64,000 bases of DNA from Dillenia suffruticosa. Taxonomy: Eukaryota; Streptophyta; Magnoliopsida; Dilleniales; Dilleniaceae. Of the stretch, positions 40,001 through 47,069 are shown piece by piece. Under the pieces are notes generated by a model. The model saw only the letters and a program-made list of their open reading frames with translations, ran no database searches and was not told where the DNA came from. How positions within the stretch are numbered: the stretch's first letter is position 1; each line of letters begins with the position of its first letter. Location: contig JAVTVX010000027.1 in NCBI GenBank assembly GCA_033439265.1, positions 8,757,001-8,821,000 of the forward strand, in the 5' to 3' direction. A program made the translations under genes and the position numbers.

Positions 40001-42618
40001 AAGATTATTTTTTTTCCTTTATTTGGATGAGACATTTGGGGTTCTTCATTGATCAAAATCGGTGATTTCCTGTATTGGGAATTCTCATAGATTATACCTT
40101 TTTGCAGTGGGTGGGCTTGGTTTGAATTTGACATCTGCAGACACTTTAGTTTTCATGGAGCATGACTGGAACCCGATGAGAGATCTTCAGGTACATGCAT
40201 CAATTTCCTCTTCCATAGGTAGTGTTTGTAAAATTGAGATCCTCAATGTGGGATTAGAAATGCCTTTAATTTGTCTTTTATTTTCTTAATGGTAGATATT
40301 TGATCTAATGGATCAATTTAAGAGCAGTGCATAGCAATCTCTCTCTCTCTTTACTTTCTTTGTGTCATGATTTATTTGGTTTGGGTGTCTTTTATGAAAT
40401 ATGCAGGCAATGGACAGAGCACACAGGTTGGGTCAGAGAAGGGTTGTGAATGTCCATCGTCTCATCATGCGTGGCACACTTGAAGAGAAGATTATGAGCC
40501 TTCAAAGGTTCAAACTCTCTGTAGCTAACACTGTCATCAATGCAGAGAATGCTAGTATGAAGACAATGAATACAGACCAATTGCTTGATCTATTCACGTC
40601 AGCAGAGACCACCAAAAAGGTAATATATGTTGTACTACTTAATTTTATCCATTTAATTGGGACTGTGGTGGCAATGGCAGCATTTGTTTGAATTTCTAAC
40701 CATGTGTATAATGACTGTATTATTAGGCTTTTCACTTTTCTCTGTGGTAATAGTCAGTAGATACTAGCTTTGAAGCTTGGACATTTCCAATGGAAGCAGT
40801 GTTTGTGTCTATCACAATGTCAGGCACGGCACTTGCCATTGTTAAACACACAGATGGCATATCCAATTATTGTTCCTTCAAGTGTTACACACACTTTAGG
40901 CACTTACAGAACACTTCTAAGTAAATTTTTTGGATGCCAATATTTATGCAAATGTTTTAAATATGAATAGAAATCTCCTGTTCAACAGTAACTCATAATA
41001 ATTAACCTATTTGAATTGTTTCTTATCTATGAATTTCAAAATATTTATTTGAAGAATATAGTTGATATTATGAATATTTTGTCATTATATCTAAAAATTA
41101 ATATTATATGATCATTGTTGCATCCTTCGTTTCCCATAAAGTTGCAGTGTGGCCATGTTTGTACTTTTGTCATGTGAATGGCCCATGTATTCATATCATG
41201 CATCAGAAAATACTAGGAGGTATGTTGTTGCAGCTTAGATGAAAACATTATGCAAATAAACATCTAAATGTAAATACTTTTAAATTAGATCATTTGCCTT
41301 TGTTCTTTGCTTTTGATAACCCTTATTTGTCCTATGTAAATCTTAAGTAGTTTGGATCAATCTTCTCTCTGTCTTCATAATATGACAGTAATTTTACTTT
41401 TAGCTGTATGCATCTAGTAATAGGAAAATGTATGTTTTACATCTTGCAATGCTGTAGTACTTTTTTGCTTCCACTTTATTAGTTGATTTATTTATTTTAT
41501 TTACCTAGGGAACATGTTTCTGAACATTTTAAAATATTGACCAATGTCCACCCAGATTTTATGTCATCATATATTAGGATGGATAGCGAAAAATACATAT
41601 AAGTGCCTTTGTTAAAATGATTGATGATAGGGGATGATTTTGGACCAAATGAACAGATCCCAACACTAAGCATTGTATGACCGAGAACTTCAATAATTAG
41701 GATAGTGTTCTGGAAATTGATTGGAACTTGTAGCTGCTCACCGTCACTATTTTAATGGTATTACTACATTAGAAGTATTGCAGGGATGTAAAAATTTCTT
41801 TTGGTTCGTAAAAATTTCTTTTGGTTCATGTAAGGTTTGTTTTGGAAATCTTATGCCAACTGTTGTCCAGAGATCTTCTTTTGTTTGTGTGCATTCGTCT
41901 TGATTCATTAATTTCGTTTTCCTTTTCTGGTTTAAGTAGAGTCCGAGTAAGGATGGGCGTTTTTCCCCTTACCTTTCTCTCAGAAGCTGAAGGGAAGATA
42001 TTGTTATTTTTGAAATAAATTCAAAAGGTCTTTTATGGAACATTGATATCTCAAGGAACGCAAGTTATTAGTAATTTAGGCATGACAGTCCAAAGGAGGG
42101 ATGTTAGGGTAGATAAGTGCCTTGACTCGGAGTTCTAGGTGCCCTAAGCAAAGGAAGTGATTACTGAAGGTACACCAAAAACTAAACCGAAATAGGTGAT
42201 GAGTTTGGTCATTGGTGCATATTGATCTTTGACTTCAAATACTCATGTCGACTGAAAATAAAAGTAAGGACCTATGTCAAAGCTCTAGAACTTGACGTGA
42301 CAAATCATTAAATTTGTTTTCAACTTAAATTACTTTAAATTGTCAAAGGCTATATATATTAGATATGAAAGCGTAGCTGTTACATAATTATGTTATACAA
42401 TGTGGAATAACGAATCCTCTGAAACTTGAAAGCTTTTGATATCGCAGGGACCTTCCACGTCAAAGAATTTGGGTATTAACTTGGAGGGAGAACCTAAAAA
42501 GCACAGCGGAGGGAAGGGGTTGAAGGCAATTCTTGGTGGGCTGGAGGAGCTCTGGGATCAATCGCAGTACGCTGAGGAGTACAATTTGAGCCAATTTTTA
42601 TCGAAGCTCAATGGCTGA
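1103..42618 (+). CDS. BTAF1: BTAF1/MOT1-type Swi2/Snf2 ATPase (TBP-associated factor), 28 coding exons
   Basis: Coding exons: 1103-1163, 1272-1366, 1645-1862, 1958-2012, 3998-4079, 8696-9030, 10331-10439, 10521-11127, 11292-11424, 11554-11622, 16857-17068, 22662-22893, 24088-24261, 28100-28522, 28608-29042, 34017-34136, 34223-34702, 35460-35998, 37105-37597, 37673-37741, 38494-38598, 38674-38904, 38993-39244, 39321-39370, 39889-39998, 40108-40190, 40407-40619, 42448-42618. Every junction is GT-AG, phases match, and the sum is 6156 nt (2051 aa). Residues 1-1460 form a HEAT-repeat region and about 1461-1950 a Swi2/Snf2 ATPase with Walker A GLGKT (1486-1490) and a DEGH box (1591-1594). Known for the family: the HEAT arch grips TBP and the ATPase strips it from TATA DNA, redistributing TBP between promoters; the Arabidopsis gene is RGD3. 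The reading frame is intact throughout, so the gene is probably functional. Exact exon edges are my own reading, without transcript support. Confidence 0.95.
2670..3620 (+). mobile_element. L1-like LINE relic (RT C-terminus and zinc-binding domain), intron 4
   Basis: Broken reading frames give [24 protein letters not shown] residues followed by the plant L1 zinc-binding (zf-RVT) pattern around 3060-3130 ([13 protein letters not shown], then a VFNKIHT-like block). It is clearly related to the better copy at 7050-8150. Many stops; no intact ORF. The remainder of intron 4 (2013-2669, 3621-3997) shows nothing recognisable. Confidence 0.6.
4261..5335 (-). mobile_element. Ty3/gypsy integrase relic, intron 5
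   Basis: Read on the minus strand from 5335 down, broken frames give [12 protein letters not shown] (integrase end of the HPQTDGQ-type block), [20 protein letters not shown] (the plant gypsy block before AYNSS), then [16 protein letters not shown] (integrase C-terminal) and a chromodomain-like [17 protein letters not shown] near 4430-4490. Frameshifts separate the pieces. The order of blocks is right for the 3' end of a chromovirus-like pol. No LTRs were seen. Confidence 0.7.
5661..5748 (+). mobile_element. tRNA-derived SINE, intron 5
   Basis: A box A-like TAGCCTAGTGGTCA and a box B-like GAGGTTCAAATC are followed by an A10 tail. Near-matching target-site duplications flank it (GTTGTGGATGTG at 5649-5660 and GTTGCAGATGTG at 5749-5760). 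Confidence 0.75.
5761..7049. other. Unassigned intron 5 DNA with an open fragment at 6195-6434
   Basis: The stretch 6195-6434 (+) is an open frame of about 80 codons with an acidic composition ([19 protein letters not shown]) and no initiator or family that I recognise. It may be LINE ORF1 debris or a captured fragment. The 3' end of a LINE-like element may lie at 6660-6920. A box B-like motif near 6539-6560 (minus) hints at another SINE but was not called. Confidence 0.3.
7050..8150 (+). mobile_element. L1-like LINE relic (RT end and zf-RVT), intron 5
   Basis: Frames in order: [15 protein letters not shown] (the GGLGI-N-L-L-N block after L1 RT), [27 protein letters not shown] with [11 protein letters not shown], then FYLGGK and [19 protein letters not shown] (zinc-binding domain start). 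Stops and frameshifts are frequent. It ends near 8150 in a T-rich tail typical of these 3' ends. Confidence 0.75.
8151..8695. other. 3' part of intron 5
   Basis: A T-rich, pyrimidine-biased lead-in to the exon 6 acceptor. Apart from a TTTC run near 8617-8633, no element is recognised. Confidence 0.4.
8696..9030 (+). CDS. BTAF1: BTAF1 exon 6 (aa 171-282)
   Basis: The exon opens in phase with exon 5 across the split glycine codon ([20 protein letters not shown]). It holds the basic patch [15 protein letters not shown] that I recognise in plant orthologues. It ends in a serine-rich linker just before the donor at 9031. Confidence 0.92.
9031..10330. other. Intron 6
   Basis: A 1300-nt intron with T-rich runs (about 9447-9490). 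I see no mobile element or RNA gene. Confidence 0.6.
10331..11622 (+). CDS. BTAF1: BTAF1 exons 7-10: HEAT repeats and basic cluster (aa 283-588)
   Basis: Exon 7 carries [19 protein letters not shown]. Exon 8 begins with the repeat [16 protein letters not shown], then a polar insert with a likely nuclear localisation signal KLKRPKLE at about residues 388-395. Exons 9 and 10 contain further V-x-x-R type helices ([38 protein letters not shown]). Introns 7-9 are short (81, 164 and 129 nt). Confidence 0.93.
11969..12991. mobile_element. hAT-like non-autonomous element with 15-bp terminal inverted repeats, intron 10
   Basis: CATAGTAGTTAAAAG at 11969-11983 is the exact reverse complement of the bases at 12977-12991, giving a 1023-bp unit. 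Subterminal DNA repeats AAGCGCA/GCGCTT-type motifs, as in many plant hAT elements. Inside, 12,636-12,748 encodes a very acidic stretch ending in a stop ([20 protein letters not shown]), like the acidic tail of some hAT transposases. The flanking 8-mers (GGATCATT, TGGTCACT) match only in part, so the superfamily is inferred. Confidence 0.5.
12137..12600 (+). repeat. Pyrimidine-rich CT/TTC tract inside the TIR element
   Basis: Almost pure C/T sequence for about 450 nt, including TCTTCC and CTCTCTCT runs. It resembles a gene leader and is sandwiched between the GCGC-rich subterminal repeats and the acidic coding fragment. Confidence 0.55.
13288..13552 (+). repeat. Imperfect direct repeat, about 211-bp spacing
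   Basis: The block GTGCTCTCGACAAGCATTC... (from about 13,288) recurs from about 13,499 with few changes for roughly 52 bp, ending ACCAGAAATTG. Both copies also follow a GCATATGTCCTAC motif. Likely a local duplication. Confidence 0.65.
13850..16080 (-). mobile_element. L1-like LINE reverse transcriptase relic, intron 10
   Basis: Minus-strand frames from 16,080 down: [28 protein letters not shown] (RT motif 1 region), a [13 protein letters not shown] block, [15 protein letters not shown] (broken RQGDPLSP block), [13 protein letters not shown] (catalytic block; the usual F/A before DD is changed), and [14 protein letters not shown]. The order and spacing are those of plant L1-type RT. Numerous stops, so it is dead. 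Confidence 0.75.
16081..16856. other. 3' part of intron 10
   Basis: AT-rich sequence with several ATTTGAATTC-like words near 16,210-16,310. Nothing identifiable before the exon 11 acceptor. Confidence 0.4.
16857..17068 (+). CDS. BTAF1: BTAF1 exon 11: HEAT repeat (aa 589-658)
   Basis: The exon follows the 5.2 kb intron 10. It encodes a clear HEAT helix pair ([20 protein letters not shown]) and an acidic/leucine helix ([16 protein letters not shown]). It ends in phase 2 and joins to [12 protein letters not shown] in exon 12. Confidence 0.93.
18270..19231 (+). mobile_element. RTE-like LINE 3' fragment, intron 11
   Basis: Frames read [39 protein letters not shown] and then an open stretch 18,648-18,971 with [20 protein letters not shown] and [12 protein letters not shown], the conserved C-terminus of plant RTE-like LINEs. 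After an AT-rich 3' UTR it ends in GGGTTTAAGACTC followed by a TTG microsatellite (about 19,215-19,231), as these elements typically do. Confidence 0.85.
19232..22661. other. 3' part of intron 11
   Basis: About 3.4 kb of AT-rich DNA. It has a GA microsatellite at about 19,811-19,832 and a tandem duplication of a TTGAAATCAATAGCA-type word near 19,716-19,778. No coding or mobile signature was recognised. The 5' part of the intron (17,069-18,269) is likewise featureless except for a T11 run near 17,211 and a CT run near 17,774. Confidence 0.45.
22662..24261 (+). CDS. BTAF1: BTAF1 exons 12-13 (aa 659-794)
   Basis: Exon 12 (22662-22893) contains an acidic linker ([17 protein letters not shown]) and a HEAT helix [15 protein letters not shown]. 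Exon 13 (24088-24261) contains the conserved [18 protein letters not shown] and [10 protein letters not shown]. The TAA and TAG codons bounding the longer open frames here lie in intron sequence. Confidence 0.92.
22894..24087. other. Intron 12
   Basis: Contains C-runs near 23,303-23,313 and 23,763-23,773, the second followed by A-runs. No mobile element was recognised. Confidence 0.5.
25960..26720 (-). mobile_element. RTE-like LINE 3' fragment, intron 13
   Basis: Minus-strand frames match the copy at 18,270: KLELWRDTLES and YSKIKYMR near 26,640-26,710, a [12 protein letters not shown] block near 26,520-26,560, [13 protein letters not shown] near 26,350-26,390, and the 3' [14 protein letters not shown] end near 26,080-26,100. 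It is more decayed than the intron 11 copy and lacks a long ORF. Confidence 0.75.
26721..28099. other. 3' part of intron 13 with an old local duplication
   Basis: Unassigned DNA. Segments near 27,700-27,775 and 27,980-28,060 resemble each other (TATTTGGC..., AGAAGAATAT.AC, TTGTTTGTTCC), and GCCTTTTAGATCTTTG near 27,083 recurs near 27,905, suggesting an old duplication next to the exon 14 acceptor. The 5' part of the intron (24,262-25,959) shows nothing recognised. Confidence 0.35.
28100..29042 (+). CDS. BTAF1: BTAF1 exons 14-15 (aa 795-1080)
   Basis: These are two long exons separated by an 85-nt intron (28523-28607). Exon 14 includes [16 protein letters not shown] and [11 protein letters not shown]; exon 15 includes [12 protein letters not shown] and the acidic linker before [10 protein letters not shown]. 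Both are whole-codon exons (423 and 435 nt). In yeast MOT1 the corresponding middle region contains the DUF3535 segment. Confidence 0.93.
29925..30120. repeat. Self-similar GAGCTC/GGCTTGGCTCATTA repeat patch, intron 15
   Basis: GGCTTGGCTCATTA occurs at about 29,915 and again at about 30,028. A perfect inverted repeat GAGCTCAA-AA-TTGAGCTC lies near 30,014-30,031. GAGCTT/AAGCTC words are dense around it. This could be the subterminal region of a TIR element, but its termini were not found. Confidence 0.4.
30825..31137 (+). repeat. Tandem duplication, 176-bp unit, intron 15
   Basis: GACAAATAAAAGAACAGA begins at 30,869 and again at 31,045, and the similarity continues through GAGTTGAGAACTAAGG and TGTTATTGTTATATTT to a GGTATGG ending. 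It also extends upstream over AAAAATTACAAT. The rest of intron 15 (29,043-34,016) is AT-rich with no recognised element. Confidence 0.75.
34017..35998 (+). CDS. BTAF1: BTAF1 exons 16-18: C-terminal HEAT repeats (aa 1081-1460)
   Basis: Exon 16 (34017-34136) reads [20 protein letters not shown] and ends SIKREQ. Its acceptor was chosen because only this frame keeps the conserved helix. Exon 17 (34223-34702) runs from [19 protein letters not shown] to LINNIQ. Exon 18 (35460-35998) holds several V-R HEAT helices ([37 protein letters not shown]) and ends at the split arginine codon leading into the ATPase. Confidence 0.93.
34703..35459. other. Intron 17
   Basis: A somewhat less AT-rich patch at 34,900-35,250 ends in a minus-strand box B-like GGGTTCAAATCGA near 35,205. 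A SINE is possible, but no box A or target duplication was found. Confidence 0.3.
35999..37104. other. Intron 18
   Basis: T-rich runs at about 36,822-36,870. No element or RNA gene was seen. Confidence 0.5.
37105..37741 (+). CDS. BTAF1: BTAF1 exons 19-20: Swi2/Snf2 ATPase lobe 1 (aa 1461-1647)
   Basis: Visible motifs in order: [15 protein letters not shown] (motif Q-like), [14 protein letters not shown] (motif I), [12 protein letters not shown] (Ia), [14 protein letters not shown] (Ib), [11 protein letters not shown] (motif II; the DEGH variant is typical of MOT1/BTAF1), [10 protein letters not shown] (III), and [19 protein letters not shown] in exon 20. All catalytic residues expected for ATP hydrolysis are present. 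Confidence 0.96.
37954..38082 (-). mobile_element. tRNA-derived SINE, intron 20
   Basis: On the minus strand a box A-like TGGGTCTAGTGGTA and a box B-like TAGTTCAAGCC are followed by T9 and a long G-run (seen as C-run then A9 on the + strand). Flanked by perfect TGATATAAT duplications at 37,945-37,953 and 38,083-38,091. Confidence 0.75.
38494..39370 (+). CDS. BTAF1: BTAF1 exons 21-24: ATPase core between lobes (aa 1648-1860)
   Basis: Exon 21 contains the [20 protein letters not shown] insert, exon 22 [20 protein letters not shown] (conserved Snf2 block), exon 23 [14 protein letters not shown] and VLIFAQHK (motif IV), and exon 24 the 50-nt [16 protein letters not shown]. Intron 24 (39371-39888) starts with a CT microsatellite after a GTGAGC donor. 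Confidence 0.95.
39389..39408 (+). repeat. CT microsatellite, intron 24
   Basis: A run of TC/CT dinucleotides shortly after the exon 24 donor. Confidence 0.8.
39889..42618 (+). CDS. BTAF1: BTAF1 exons 25-28: helicase lobe 2 and C-terminus (aa 1860-2051)
   Basis: Exon 25 carries [20 protein letters not shown], exon 26 [20 protein letters not shown] (motif V), and exon 27 [19 protein letters not shown] (motif VI, arginine finger region) with [21 protein letters not shown] bridge residues. Exon 28, after a 1828-nt intron, encodes a basic/glycine stretch and the conserved ending [20 protein letters not shown]. The stop is TGA at 42616-42618. Confidence 0.95.
40620..42447. other. Intron 27
   Basis: AT-rich, with a short tandem duplication (AAAAATTTCTTTTGGTTC twice near 41,791-41,827). 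No mobile element was recognised. Confidence 0.5.
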
Positions 42619-42960
42619 ACTCCAGCTAGCCTTCTCTCTTTTCTTTGTACAGTTGTATATTTTTGGAGCTGAGGCCAAGATTTTGACATTCTAACCCCAA
42701 CCCCCCCCCCCTCTCTTTCCCTCTCCCTCTCACCCCTCCCCCTACCATGGCTTTTGCGGGGCCGGCTATATTTATGCTGAGTATTGATTTTTGGGATGGG
42801 CCTGGCTTGGGGAGGTAAAGGAAATTGTAAAGTTTCCATATTTGTAAATACAATTTGCTTATTCTAAAGGCCATTCTTTTTTTGCCCGCTTTCCCAGTTT
42901 TGTGTTTTCGTAGATAAGAAATAACCAATTGTAATTGACGTGAGGTGAAGTCAGCTGCCA
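42619..42960 (+). other. Probable BTAF1 3' UTR and downstream DNA
   Basis: T-rich DNA after the stop with a C10 run near 42,700. An AATACA-type polyadenylation element lies near 42,846. No canonical AATAAA close to the stop was noted. Confidence 0.35.
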
Positions 42961-43040
42961 TGTGGTATACTTGTGCAGAACAAGAAGCATTGTTCGTTGA
43001 CTAGTATTTGCAATTTATTTTCATCAAAAATCTTTTTTTT

Positions 43041-43050
43041 GGGGGGGGGG

Positions 43051-43087
<37 letters not shown>
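43041..43087 (+). repeat. G-run followed by a GA microsatellite
   Basis: About 13 G residues run directly into about 17 GA repeats, in the intergenic region between the two genes. Confidence 0.9.
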
Positions 43088-43090
<3 letters not shown>

Positions 43091-45397
43091 GGGTTATCAT
43101 TTCTTATATCATATCATGTTCATAATAGTCATTTCCTAAACTTATCATTATAAAGATTGATGGGGTTGTCATTTGTTTGTCACGTAATTATCTTGTTAAT
43201 CATGTTCCATCCTATCTCAAATTTCCAATTTATATGTCCTAATTTTCTTACGTAATAAATTTGTCTACAGAAATTTTCAATGTTGAAAGTTCTAGTTTGC
43301 ATAAATGGTCATCAATGCCTGAAGATCACACAAGGTTAAGGGGGGCTCTTGTATTTTAACCTTACCCTTCTCTGAATCAAGTTTTAGACTTTTGCAGATA
43401 AATGCGTTTATTAAGAGTGTCGGTGCTTAATCGATAAACCCAAGGTTAAATGTGAATTGATTAACTACTTAATTATGTGTATTAATTATGTAATTGCATT
43501 AATTAGATTTACCCAAAAAAATAATAATTTTCGATATGGTCCAAAATAATTAAAGTTTATTACAATATACAAAAGTTGAAATTATTTTCCTATTTCTCTG
43601 ATCAAATTCCAACTTTAGTTAAAAGGGTTCTTTTTGAGTTTAAAATTGATAGATATTTCTCTCTCTTCGTTGTTTTGTTGTTTTGATATTTAACCGATCA
43701 ATATTCGAAATCATATTTTAAATAATCGGATTCAAATTATTGTTAGACTCTTTATAGGGGAAAGCTCTCTTAATGAAATTTTTTTCATTCCCAAAATTTG
43801 AATCAGAGTTAATATCCTTCTCATTAAATCAACTATCTATCGGTACATCTCGCTCTCTTGTTTGTCTGTCTCTCTTAACCTCCTTATCTTTATCCAAACA
43901 TGTAATGTTTTCTTCTTCCATGTATTTGCTAAGTGTTCCATAATTTTTTTATTCTTTATTGCTTATTTAGTGCAGATAACTGTTGGAAGATATGATAGGA
44001 TAATGGACAATGGCAGACATAAATTTAATAATAAAATTCTTTTGAAACTTTATTTCGAGTGTATATTTTTGACTTAAGTTCAAAAGATATGGACTTCTCA
44101 AATGCCATCTACAAACTTTATTCAGCATGACATTTAAAATAGACAATACACATTTCAAAAATACCCACTTCCAAAATGTCTAATAGCGTACTAAAAATCA
44201 TAAACTTAGGATAACAATATGAAAAAAAAGGTTATTATTATCAAACCAAAATAGGTTTAGATCACATAAAACAGAGCCACCGCCTGCAAATCACTCCACT
44301 AGGTTATTATTTAGACTCACAAGGGGTTGTATGTAGTCCTGCCAACTTCAATCCCCAGCACATGCTTGGATCTGCATGCAACCGCTAAAGCATGCAGGTC
44401 TGGCTACAGTAGCGCATGCGCGCAACCAATGCCCGCACGCAAGCTTCTGCCTTCGAACTTTCTGCTTTCAAACGATGGCAGCAGAACAGAATCCGAAACA
44501 TACAGAAGACAGACTTGGATCAAGGACTCTGCAATGGTGCCCGACAGTCCCATTTGCGCATCACAGACTTCTCCCGCTAGCAAGACTTGGTTGCACCAAT
44601 CGGAACAATGTGATCAAAGGTGGTCAGCCTATAATTTAGCCTGCTCATGGCTATTGAACACTTCCTCCATTAGATGAAAAATCATACCATATCAAGCGGG
44701 GGGGGGGTATTCTTTGTTCTAGGCAATAACATTTTAACTCGCTAATAATGCTTTCTGGAGTTCATTTGTATATCAAAAGAAAGATGAAGAGGTTGATTTG
44801 ATGAGAAAAGGCTATTAGTATGGAAATTATCTATATCTTTCTTTATTGTATAGAAATTTGGTATCTTTTGGGAAAACCCATCTACTTAATTTTGTTAATT
44901 GGTTTTGTTTATGTGCTATAAGTAAAATAATACAAGGTGTCACATTCCCAAACAAGATGGTACATATTCCTTAAAAAAATATATATTAATTAATTAATTA
45001 ATTAAATACATCTTCTAAGAAAAAAAAATTTGCTAATATTTTCATACTTGAAATTTTATTGTGTTCTATTTATATATAATTAAATACTTCTGTTAAGTAA
45101 AATTATTTTATTCTTTTAAAAATAAAAAAAATTGAATTCAACTGTAATCAAATCCGACTCCTATACTCAGACTATTTAAATCTAAAAGAATCCGTATAAC
45201 TTATCTATTTAGTGGGATAAAAAATTTAATTGTTGTTATATTTATATATAATATTTAATAATTTAGAATTTCATGATTCTTTTGTACTAAACTAAAATTA
45301 TTTAATAAAGATTTTACAATATTGTGATTATTTTAAGATTTGAGAAATCAGAATTGTCCACGAACAAAGGAAATATGTAAAGTTATGGAAACTATGC
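43088..45397. other. Intergenic DNA between BTAF1 and the 7-TM gene
   Basis: Mostly AT-rich. One patch, 44,300-44,680, is much less AT-rich and open for 116 codons on the + strand (44,327-44,677). The translated residues show no domain that I know and no gene structure was found around it. Confidence 0.4.
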
Positions 45398-45559
45398 GGT
45401 TTGGATGTGGAAATTGCCTCCTAGACTCGGATAATCCGAGTATAGGAGTCTGATCCGATTACAGTCGGACTCGGATTTTTGATTTTTAATAAATATTCGA
45501 TTTAAAGGAAAAGGCCAAAAACAGCTGGAGACAGGCTGTCAGCAACCAAGTCTCTTCTT

Positions 45560-45592
<33 letters not shown>

Positions 45593-45907
45593 TCTTTCTT
45601 GTTGTTCGTTCAGTCTCTTCTTCTCTCTCTCTTTCTCTCTCTTCTTCTCAGTGGCATAGACGCACGCTCGCTTACATTAGAGAGGACCAGCAAGAAGGAG
45701 AGATTTGATCTTCTCTCTCCTTCTTCTTCTTCTTCTTCTTCTTCTTCTTCTTCTTCTTCTTCTTCTTCTGCGGCTGAGGAGAAAAGCACCAACACCAAAG
45801 TCTCTCTCTCTCTCTCTCTGAGGATTTGTAGTGGGCGGATCTAAATCAGAAGAAGCAATGCTCGAAACAGTGGTTCTGCTTCCAACTCCGTCCTGTTAGT
45901 TCTTAAG
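45398..45907 (+). promoter_or_regulatory. Promoter-proximal region and putative non-coding exon 1 of the 7-TM gene
   Basis: It is homologous to 648-981 upstream of BTAF1. Shared words in the same order: GGAAATTGCC, CTAG, TCGGATA.TCCGAGTA, CGCAC.C.CTCGC/TGGC, GATTTGATCTT, the TTC run (here about 45,721-45,769), GCACCAACAC/GCCAACAC, the CT run, GGATC.AAATCAGAAGAAGC, ATGCTCGAAA and TTCTTAAG/GTAAA. About 190 bp of CT-rich DNA is extra here. The donor at 45,908 would splice to an acceptor ending near 46,962 or 47,039. Confidence 0.6.
45858..45899 (+). CDS. Upstream ORF in the second gene's leader (13 codons)
   Basis: ATG CTC GAA to TAG, encoding MLETVVLLPTPSC. It is the counterpart of the 942-980 upstream ORF, with the same first three codons, a shared V and LP, and a stop a few bases before the leader-intron donor. 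Translation is unproven. Confidence 0.4.
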   Translation: MLETVVLLPTPSC

Positions 45908-46379
45908 GTAAATATCTCCTTTTCCTCCTCCTTTTCAATATCTATGTATTATATTTAGTCTTATAGTCTCATACTTTGATTTAATCAATGTCTTTTATAA
46001 TCATACGATGTTGTCGCCGATCATCAATGATTTATATTGTGTATTCATACGTACTTATTTACTAAAGAGGTTTGTTTGGGACGGTAGTGAAATAAGGAGG
46101 ATGATTTCTTCATTAGATCTGGATTATATAGATATTGGTAAGCAGTCATCATTAACTTTGTTCTTCAATTTTCTATATTATTGATTTTACATAAACACCC
46201 ATAAATTGAATTAGGACTACAATTGCAAAACGCTGATTTTGTTCTTCAAATTTCAATAATTATTGATTATACAAGAAGACCCACAAATGAAATTAAGACT
46301 GCAATTACAGAGCACTAACTATGTTCTTCAATTTTCAATATTGTTGGTTTTACATAAACGTCCACAAATTGAATTGGGA

Positions 46380-46660
46380 CTGCGATTGTGAAAATAATCT
46401 AAATTGGGTAGTAAAATGCAGGGGTAGGCCGTTAAAAACTTGGATGCAAATTATCCGTAAAAATATCATATTTAAATGTTTAGTCGAGGAGATGATTTTA
46501 GATAGGAATGAGTGGTGTAGCAGCATCCGAACAAGTTAAATCACCTCACTTGTCATTTTAAGTTTCTATAAACTTTTTTCTTTTCACATCTCTCTTGTTT
46601 TTGTCTCTTAAATGATCGACTCCAAAATTTGGGATTAAGGTTAAGGTGATTGTTGTTGTA
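46380..46660 (+). mobile_element. RTE-like LINE 3' end fragment in the putative leader intron
   Basis: Encodes LKTWMQIIRKN and VEEMILDRNEWCSSIR, matching the C-terminus of the 18,270 element, followed by a short 3' UTR ending GGGATTAAGGTTAAGG and TTGTTGTTG near 46,645-46,658. Confidence 0.8.
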
Positions 46661-47069
46661 ATCCAAATTGTGTTTTGAACAGTAATCCCTTTTAATCAAT
46701 TGTGCATTCCAACGTCCCAATGAAAGGATATACATAATGGATTGTATTCTTTTACCTGAACCTAACATCATGGAGATGTTTCACTCGTGTTGTCTTTAAA
46801 GTTTTGATTTTGATTTACTCTCTCTCATCATCTGATTGTGGCTTTACCTGTATAGTTGCTCTGCCCATTCAGGAGGAAGTAAATTTTGGGTTGTGTCTAT
46901 CATTGCTGCCACTGCTCTTTGTGTGGGACATTCGGATTTTTCATGTATGTTAATTGATGCAGCCTCTGCCTCTGTCTGTGAATTTGTGTTTAAGTTTGAT
47001 ACGGAACCATTGGCTCTGCTTTAGTATCCATGCTGGCAGAGAGCATGCGTGGAATTTGTGCTTCGGGTA

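Noticed and set aside
37178..40691. A separate short helicase gene
   Set aside because: The ATPase motifs continue in phase from the HEAT exons and to the C-terminal exon at 42,448.
47049..47069. A GTG start seven codons upstream in the 7-TM frame
   Set aside because: Plant nuclear genes rarely start at GTG. The first in-frame ATG is at 47,070 and precedes the first membrane span.
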